From Thermoactinospora rubra (GTDB taxonomy: Bacteria > Actinomycetota > Actinomycetes > Streptosporangiales > Streptosporangiaceae), in contig NZ_MSZZ01000045.1 in assembly GCF_002093975.1 (NCBI RefSeq), positions 44,028 to 108,027 on the forward strand: a DNA stretch of 64,000 bases, in the 5' to 3' direction. The notes under the pieces are model-generated. The model saw nothing but the letters and a program-made list of their open reading frames with translations. It was not told the origin of the DNA and did not search any database. Positions 58,895-64,000 of this stretch are shown here, in pieces. The first letter of the stretch is position 1; the number at the start of each line of letters is the position of its first letter. Both the position numbers and the translations under genes were made by a program.

Positions 58895-59896
58895 ATGAAC
58901 GTGGAGTTCTTTCGCAGAGAGCCGACCGCCAGCTCATCGTGGCGGTTGGCCGTGCTGATGGGCGCCAACTCGCGGACATACAAGTTCGCCTTAGGTGATG
59001 CGCTGCTGAGGGTCGCCGCCGAGGGGCATACGGACATCCTGCTCAACGATCTGGCCAGGCCCTACGCAATGGGCCTGGTCGACCACCTTGCCCAGGCTCC
59101 GCAAGCGCCGTCGAGTTCGGTCGTCGCCGACTCCGACTTCCTTACCGTGGCCGAGCGCGAGGCCGCCGAGTCAGTTCGGCTCGGCTCGCCTACTGAGAGG
59201 CTTCTCGAAGCCGCGATGAAGTCGATGCCTGCCATGGTCATGCAGAAGTTCCACAACCTGCGCGGCGGCACCGAGCTGCCTCACCGCTTCTACGAGGTGA
59301 CCGGCAGAGGACACCAGCGCGTGGTCAGGCTGACCGAGCACCTTCGCGATGTTGCGCTGTCCGAGCAGGCAGTGAGCCTGCAGGCGGAGTTGACCGCGCG
59401 ATGGAACATCGTGGAGACGTCATTCGCAGCGGAGGTTGGCCGGAGCCTGATCGAGGAAGGCGTAGCGGTCGATCTGGAAGCGTGGGTCGTCACCGACAGG
59501 CGGCGGCGTCGCTCGGTCGCAGGAGTCACCGAGGCCGTGATCGGCTTTCAGCACGGGCGCTGCATCAGCTGCACTGAATTGATCAATCCCAGCGTCGACG
59601 AGATCGAGGTCGATCATCTCTTCCCGTACTCGTACGGACGCGTCCTCGGCTCGAAGATCGACCTCGACGCGATCTGGAATCTTGCCCCTGCCCACGAATC
59701 CTGCAACGGGCGCAAGAGCAACCGGCTGCCCAAGCCTGATGAACTCGACCGCCTGGCCCAACGGAATGAGGCGATCATGCAGTCTCCTCATCCCTTGAGG
59801 CGGAGCCTGCAGCTGACGCTGCAGCGTTACGGTTACAAGGGCACAGGAGACGGCGACTGGTACCGCTTCCTCCAGCACGTATACAACCAGGTGTGA
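58895..59896 (+). CDS. HNH endonuclease-domain protein
   Basis: 333 residues. The first ~220 residues are of unknown fold. The C-terminal HNH module has CISC, VDHLFPYSYGR (catalytic His) and IWNLAPAHESCNGRKSNRL, giving paired cysteines for zinc and the N/H residues. It is probably a DNA endonuclease. It lies upstream of a nuclease-helicase gene in the island after tRNA-Thr. ATG 58895 has only a weak ribosome site. Confidence 0.85.
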   Translation: MNVEFFRREPTASSSWRLAVLMGANSRTYKFALGDALLRVAAEGHTDILLNDLARPYAMGLVDHLAQAPQAPSSSVVADSDFLTVAEREAAESVRLGSPTERLLEAAMKSMPAMVMQKFHNLRGGTELPHRFYEVTGRGHQRVVRLTEHLRDVALSEQAVSLQAELTARWNIVETSFAAEVGRSLIEEGVAVDLEAWVVTDRRRRRSVAGVTEAVIGFQHGRCISCTELINPSVDEIEVDHLFPYSYGRVLGSKIDLDAIWNLAPAHESCNGRKSNRLPKPDELDRLAQRNEAIMQSPHPLRRSLQLTLQRYGYKGTGDGDWYRFLQHVYNQV

Positions 59897-60114
59897 AGCC
59901 TGCCGGCGTTGATGACCGCTGCATCTTCGTACGGTTCCGCACTCGGAGAAGGACGGCCCCGCCGGTCATGAGGCATGCGTCGCCGCCCGACTGACACTTT
60001 GCCGCCGAGTTCCATCGAATAGGCACCCCCGCTACTCTTGTGGCGACCATGTGATGCGGCCCGACGGGCTTCCGCGCTCGTACGGCTTCGGCCGGAGTGG
60101 ATAGGCCCCCACCC

Positions 60115-60132
60115 GCACGAGTTCTCTCGTGC
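60115..60132 (+). promoter_or_regulatory. Leader hairpin of the first DUF2075 gene
   Basis: GCACGAG, TTCT, CTCGTGC: a perfect 7-bp stem with a 4-nt loop, followed by TGCCTGGGGGA containing the ribosome site. Almost the same element precedes the second paralogue (63933-63949). Confidence 0.65.
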
Positions 60133-60149
60133 TGCCTGGGGGACACTCC

Positions 60150-62018
60150 GTGACGGCGCTGCGACTGTCTGTCGAGAGCCTGCTCGCCTCTCCAAACGAG
60201 ATCGCGCTCGCGGAGGTGATCGCCGAGCACGTGCGCGATACCAGCGGGCACCGTCCTTCCCCCTCCGAGATGAAGTCCTGGCAGCGTAGCCTGCCGGCCC
60301 TCGTCCGCGATCTGGCCGACGCCGGACTACGCAGGGTCGAAATGCTCGTGGAATACAAACTCCCGTTGACCAGCAAGCGCGTCGACGTGGTCCTCGCCGG
60401 GGTGCATCCACGAACCGGCGAGGACTCCTACGTCGTGGTCGAGCTCAAGCAGTGGAGCCGTGCCGAGCCCTCGGAGCGGGGCGAGCATCTGGTGATCGTG
60501 GACGGCATGCCGGGCGGCGAGAGGCTCAACCCCGCCGAGCAGGTCCGCCGGTATTGCGAGTACATGCGTGACTTCCTTGGGGTGTTCAACGGCAAGCCGG
60601 ATGCTGTGTACGGTGCCGCATACCTGCACAACGCCATGGACCTGGACGTTGACGGCCTGTCCGAGCAAGTGCGCGACGAGCGCAGCCGCCTGTTCACCAA
60701 GCAGCGGCGTGGCGCATTCCTCCGCTACTTGAGCGAGCGCCTTGCCGACAAGCCTGGCGCCGAGGCGGCCGATCGCCTCCTCAACAGCGCGGTCGCGCCG
60801 AGCAAGCAGCTCATGACCTACGCCTCCAAGGAGATCCGCGAACGCGAGCAGTTCACGCTGCTGGACGAGCAGCAGGTCGCGTACGAGCTTGTCATGCGCG
60901 CAGTGGACAGGGCCAGGCGCGCCGACTCCAAGCAGGTCGTCATCGTCACCGGCGGCCCCGGTAGTGGTAAAAGCGTCATCGCCCTGTCCCTGCTCGGTGA
61001 GCTGTTCAGGCAGGGTCGCTCGGCGCTGCACGCCACCGGCTCGCAGTCGTTCACCCAGACCATGCGTCGCTACCCCGGTCGGGGCAGCACCCGGATTAAG
61101 AATCTTTTCCGATACTTCAACAGCTTCACCGATGCCGAACCGAACGCTCTAGATGTACTGATCTGCGATGAAGCTCATCGCATTCGCGAAACGTCCACCA
61201 ACCGCTTCACTCCCGCGGGCAAGCGGACCGGTCGCAGTCAGCTCGACGAGTTGATGTCTGCGGCGCGGGTGCCGGTCTTCCTCCTCGACGAGCATCAAGT
61301 GGTACGGCCGGGCGAGCTCGGCACCGTGGAGAGCATCGAGCGCTACGCCCGCCACAAGGGCTATGACGTACGGCGCGTCTCACTCGACGAGCAGTTCCGC
61401 TGCGGCGGCAGCCGTAAATACGAGCACTGGGTGCTCCGCCTGCTGGGCCTGGCCGACGGCGGACCTATGGCGTGGGACGGGGATGAGGACTTCGACGTAC
61501 GGCTCGCCGACTCACCGCACGAGCTCGAGGCGTTCCTCCGCGCGCAGACAGGCACCGCGCGCATAACAGCCGGCTTCTGCTGGCCCTGGAGTGATCCACG
61601 CCCCGACCACACCCTCGTCAATGACGTGGTCATCGGCGACTGGACGCGACCGTGGAACGTCAAGAGCGACCGTGCCGTCGGTGACTACCCGCCGAGCATG
61701 CTCTGGGCGAGCGACCCGAACGGATTCGGGCAGGTGGGCTGTATCTATACAGCCCAGGGGTTCGAGTACGACTGGAACGGTGTCATCCTGGGCCCTGACC
61801 TCACCGTCCAGAACGGACGGCTGGTTACGGTACGCGAAGCGAACAAAGACCCCGCGTTCAAAAGCCGGAAGGCTGTGCCCGACACCGAGTTCGACCTGTT
61901 GGTCCGGCACGTGTACAAGGTCCTGCTCACCCGGGGCATGCGCGGCACGGTGATCTACGCGGTGAACCCTGAGCTGCGAAGCTTGCTCGCCGGTCTCATG
62001 CCTCGAGCTCGGGCTTGA
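60150..62018 (+). CDS. Nuclease-DUF2075 helicase protein (copy 1)
   Basis: 622 residues. The N-terminal domain looks like a PD-(D/E)XK nuclease: KRVDVVLAG then YVVVELKQW (D...ExK). After a helical linker comes a superfamily 1-type DUF2075 helicase with Walker A GGPGSGKSVIAL, Walker B DVLICDEAHRIRE, FLLDEHQVV (motif III), LDEQFRCGGS, CIYTAQGFEYDW and VLLTRGMRGTVIYA. It probably binds and cleaves or unwinds nucleic acid. GTG 60150 with GGGGGA upstream is preferred over GTG 60129, which lies in the leader hairpin. It converges with its paralogue, overlapping 23 bp. Confidence 0.88.
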   Translation: MTALRLSVESLLASPNEIALAEVIAEHVRDTSGHRPSPSEMKSWQRSLPALVRDLADAGLRRVEMLVEYKLPLTSKRVDVVLAGVHPRTGEDSYVVVELKQWSRAEPSERGEHLVIVDGMPGGERLNPAEQVRRYCEYMRDFLGVFNGKPDAVYGAAYLHNAMDLDVDGLSEQVRDERSRLFTKQRRGAFLRYLSERLADKPGAEAADRLLNSAVAPSKQLMTYASKEIREREQFTLLDEQQVAYELVMRAVDRARRADSKQVVIVTGGPGSGKSVIALSLLGELFRQGRSALHATGSQSFTQTMRRYPGRGSTRIKNLFRYFNSFTDAEPNALDVLICDEAHRIRETSTNRFTPAGKRTGRSQLDELMSAARVPVFLLDEHQVVRPGELGTVESIERYARHKGYDVRRVSLDEQFRCGGSRKYEHWVLRLLGLADGGPMAWDGDEDFDVRLADSPHELEAFLRAQTGTARITAGFCWPWSDPRPDHTLVNDVVIGDWTRPWNVKSDRAVGDYPPSMLWASDPNGFGQVGCIYTAQGFEYDWNGVILGPDLTVQNGRLVTVREANKDPAFKSRKAVPDTEFDLLVRHVYKVLLTRGMRGTVIYAVNPELRSLLAGLMPRARA

Positions 62019-63899
62019 TCAGCCCAGCCAGGAACTTCCGCGTCTCCGGATCGACTGCGTAGATGACCACCCCACGGAGCCCGCGCGTCAGCAGCACCTT
62101 GTAGACGTTGCGCACATGCCGCCTGAACTGCTCGTGGGTGACCTTGGCAGCGGTGAGGTTCTTGTCCTTGCTGAACTCACGTCGGGGCACAAACCTGCCG
62201 CCACGGGCCACGAGATCCGGACCGATGATCACGCCGACCCAGTCGAAATCCAGCCCCTGCGCCGTATAGATACAACCCACTGGTCGAAACCGCCCTCGGC
62301 CGTCGCCCAATAGTCGCTCGACGGCACCGAGCCCAGCCTGTCTCTCCTCAGCTTGGCGTTCCACGGACGTGCCCAGTCGCCGATCACGATGTCAGGCACG
62401 AGGCTGTTGTCCGGGTTCGGCTCGCTCCAGGGCCAGCAATACCCTGCCGTCATGCGGGCGTGAGCCCTTGGGCGATCTTGCTGCGCAGGAGGTCCTCCAT
62501 CTCGCCCGGAGTGTCCGCGAGGACGACCTCGAAGTTCTGGTCTCCCGTCCAGAGCTGCGGCTCCACGTCGCCATTCCACTCGCAGTCGGTATCGCCGAGG
62601 CCCAGTAAGCGCTGAACCCAAACGTCGTACTTGGCGCTGCCGCCGCAGCGCCACTGTCCGTCCAGCCGGATGAGTTCGTAATCCACGTCGAGAGCCTGTG
62701 CCTGGGCGATGATCGCGGCGACCGTGCCGACCTCGTCGGGCTTGACGACCTGGTGCTCATCCAACAGGAAGACGGGGACGCGGGCCGCCTGGATGAGGCT
62801 CTCAATCTGCGGGCGGGGACTGCGCCACTCCTTCTTGAACCGACTCTGCGAGTTCTTCCGCACGCGATGCGCCTCGTCGGCGATCAGCAAATCGAGACCG
62901 CTCTGCTCCGCGTTCGCGAACTCCAGGTAGTACCTGAACAGGCCGTCAAACTCCATGTCCCGTCCGGCCACGTGCCGGCGCAGAGTCTTGGTCACGGTAC
63001 GGGAACCCGTGGCGTACACGACGCGGTCGCGGTTGCCCTGCTCGATCTGGCTGCGAAGGAGCGAGACCGCGATCGCCGACTTCCCGCTCCCCGGCCCGCC
63101 CGTGATGATCACTACGCGCTTGGTGTTGGCCGCCTGAGCCAGTCGCACCCTCGTCTTGACAAGATTGAACGCGTCGAGCTGCTTGTCCAGCAGATCGAAC
63201 TGCCCGACTCCGCGGATGACTTCAGCAGATTTGCGCAGGAAGGGCTTGTTCGGGCGGATAGGGCTGCCGAGCAAACGATCCGCAGCCATCCTGCCCGGCT
63301 CGTTCGCAAGGTTCCCACGCAGGTATTCGATGAACCCGCCACGCTCGGCCTTCGTAAACAGCGGAACACCCTCAACCACGGCTCCCATGGCGAGGTCCTT
63401 GACGCTGGAGTGCGTGGCGTTGTGGAGATAGACAGCCGCCTTGACGGCCTCCGGGCGCCCATCGAGGGCGCCGAAGTGGTTGGCGATCTGGTTGCGATAG
63501 CCCTTGGCCTGCTGGCAGGGATGGCTTTGAGGGCCCAAGCCTGGCACCTCGAACAGCTCCGCCTCGTCATCTAGGGACTCGGCGCTGCTCCACTGCTTGA
63601 GCTCGATCACGATGTACGTGTCCAGGGCGGTGTCAGGATGAACACCAGCGAGAAGGACATCGGCGCTGCTACGCCTGTTGTGCGGCATGGGGAACTCGAT
63701 CAGAACCTCGACTTGCTCTAATCCCGCATCGTCGAGCACGCGCGAGCTCGGACAGGCTCTCGACCCAGGACCGCTTCTCGGCCGCATTGGGCTTGCGCTG
63801 CCTCGCAAGTTCTACCTTCTTGGCCAAGATCTCGATGAGGTGTCTCTCGAGAACGGACTTGGGGACGCTCAGGTCCTGTCGCAGCGATTTCGCCGACAT
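61996..63899 (-). pseudogene. Nuclease-DUF2075 helicase paralogue (copy 2), frameshifted
   Basis: Homologous over its whole length to copy 1 but broken into at least four frames. ATG 63899 begins MSAKSLRQDLSVPKSVLERH. Breaks lie near 63739-63745 (after SELAR, before VLDDAGLEQV), near 62452-62462 (after GLTPA, before RMTAGYCWPW) and near 62280-62283 (after GGFDQ, before VGCIYTAQG). Each is consistent with one lost base. Walker A GGPGSGKSAIAV and Walker B LLIADEAHRVRK are intact in the middle frame. The stop at 61996 lies inside the end of copy 1. Confidence 0.75.
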
Positions 63900-63932
63900 C
63901 CGGTAGGCGGGCCCATGAACAACCCCTAGGCA

Positions 63933-63949
63933 GCACGAAAGACTCGTGC
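63933..63949 (-). promoter_or_regulatory. Leader hairpin of the second DUF2075 copy
   Basis: On the minus strand: GCACGA, GTCTT, TCGTGC, then TGCCTAGGGG. Same stem and same following sequence as at the first copy, though the coding regions have diverged considerably. Confidence 0.6.
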
Positions 63950-64000
63950 GGCATGGAGCAATCGTCAAGACCTGTGGATCAAGATCTTTTAGGCGGCTCT

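Noticed and set aside
58053..64000. Attachment-site duplicate of the tRNA-Thr 3' end
   Set aside because: I looked for a second copy of the T-arm/acceptor sequence downstream and saw none within the window; it may lie beyond 64 kb.
1..64000. CRISPR array, rRNA operon, insertion sequence or transposase
   Set aside because: No regularly spaced direct repeats, rRNA sequence or transposase motif were seen anywhere in the window.

Overview
The window is high-GC actinomycete chromosome, most likely from a filamentous member of the Streptosporangiaceae or a close relative. This rests on gene content and synteny: GlnR, the mycothiol glycosyltransferase MshA, SenX3/RegX3, CarD, MurT/GatD, a Nur-type Fur protein, a DUF2637 protein, an hbhA/DUF2516 cluster laid out as in mycobacteria, and a cysteine-type leader peptide. 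Genus is inference. Several genes have a TANNNT hexamer 6-8 nt upstream of ATG/GTG and no Shine-Dalgarno sequence, which suggests widespread leaderless transcription.

Layout. 1-12.4 kb: an indolepyruvate ferredoxin oxidoreductase (cut by the window edge) diverges from an Lrp regulator; then glnR, a MoaD-like protein, a DUF2993 protein, an ECF sigma/anti-sigma pair, a membrane thioredoxin, and a sulfur operon (leader peptide, DUF4395, SseA, DUF1416); then an MFS/ROK pair and a small secreted protein. 12.5-21.0 kb: a cluster of unknown function with a polytopic membrane protein, three overlapping genes for single-pass membrane proteins, a membrane-anchored protein that looks like a HerA/TraD ATPase with a destroyed Walker A lysine, and an intact HerA-like ATPase. 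This is my best candidate for an undescribed system. 21.0-30.1 kb: core genes (murT-gatD, DsrE, nitrobindin, DUF2470, nur, ygfZ, dtd, asparaginase, a serine hydrolase, DUF2207), plus a probable small RNA with a 13-codon ORF opposite nur.

30.1-37.2 kb is accessory: an HTH/ClpN pair, a beta-lactamase-fold protein, and a minus-strand operon (ATP-binding protein, deleted methyltransferase, small protein, frameshifted SAHH-like gene, NUDIX) divergent from an XRE-TPR regulator and a 5-FTHF cyclo-ligase homologue. 37.2-58.1 kb is largely conserved: alaX, an SGNH lipoprotein, DUF2516/hbhA/XRE with a 36-bp palindrome, BlaI/M56, a macrodomain protein, mshA, gpmA, an MFS/ArsR pair, phoU, senX3-regX3, carD-ispF (without ispD between them), two GlsB-type stress proteins, DUF2637, cysS, rlmB and tRNA-Thr.

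58.1-64 kb, after tRNA-Thr, looks like a genomic island. It holds a MazG-like hydrolase, an HNH nuclease, and two convergent paralogues of a nuclease-DUF2075 helicase. The two paralogues share a leader hairpin, and the second is a pseudogene with at least three frameshifts. A defence role is plausible but inferred from context only.
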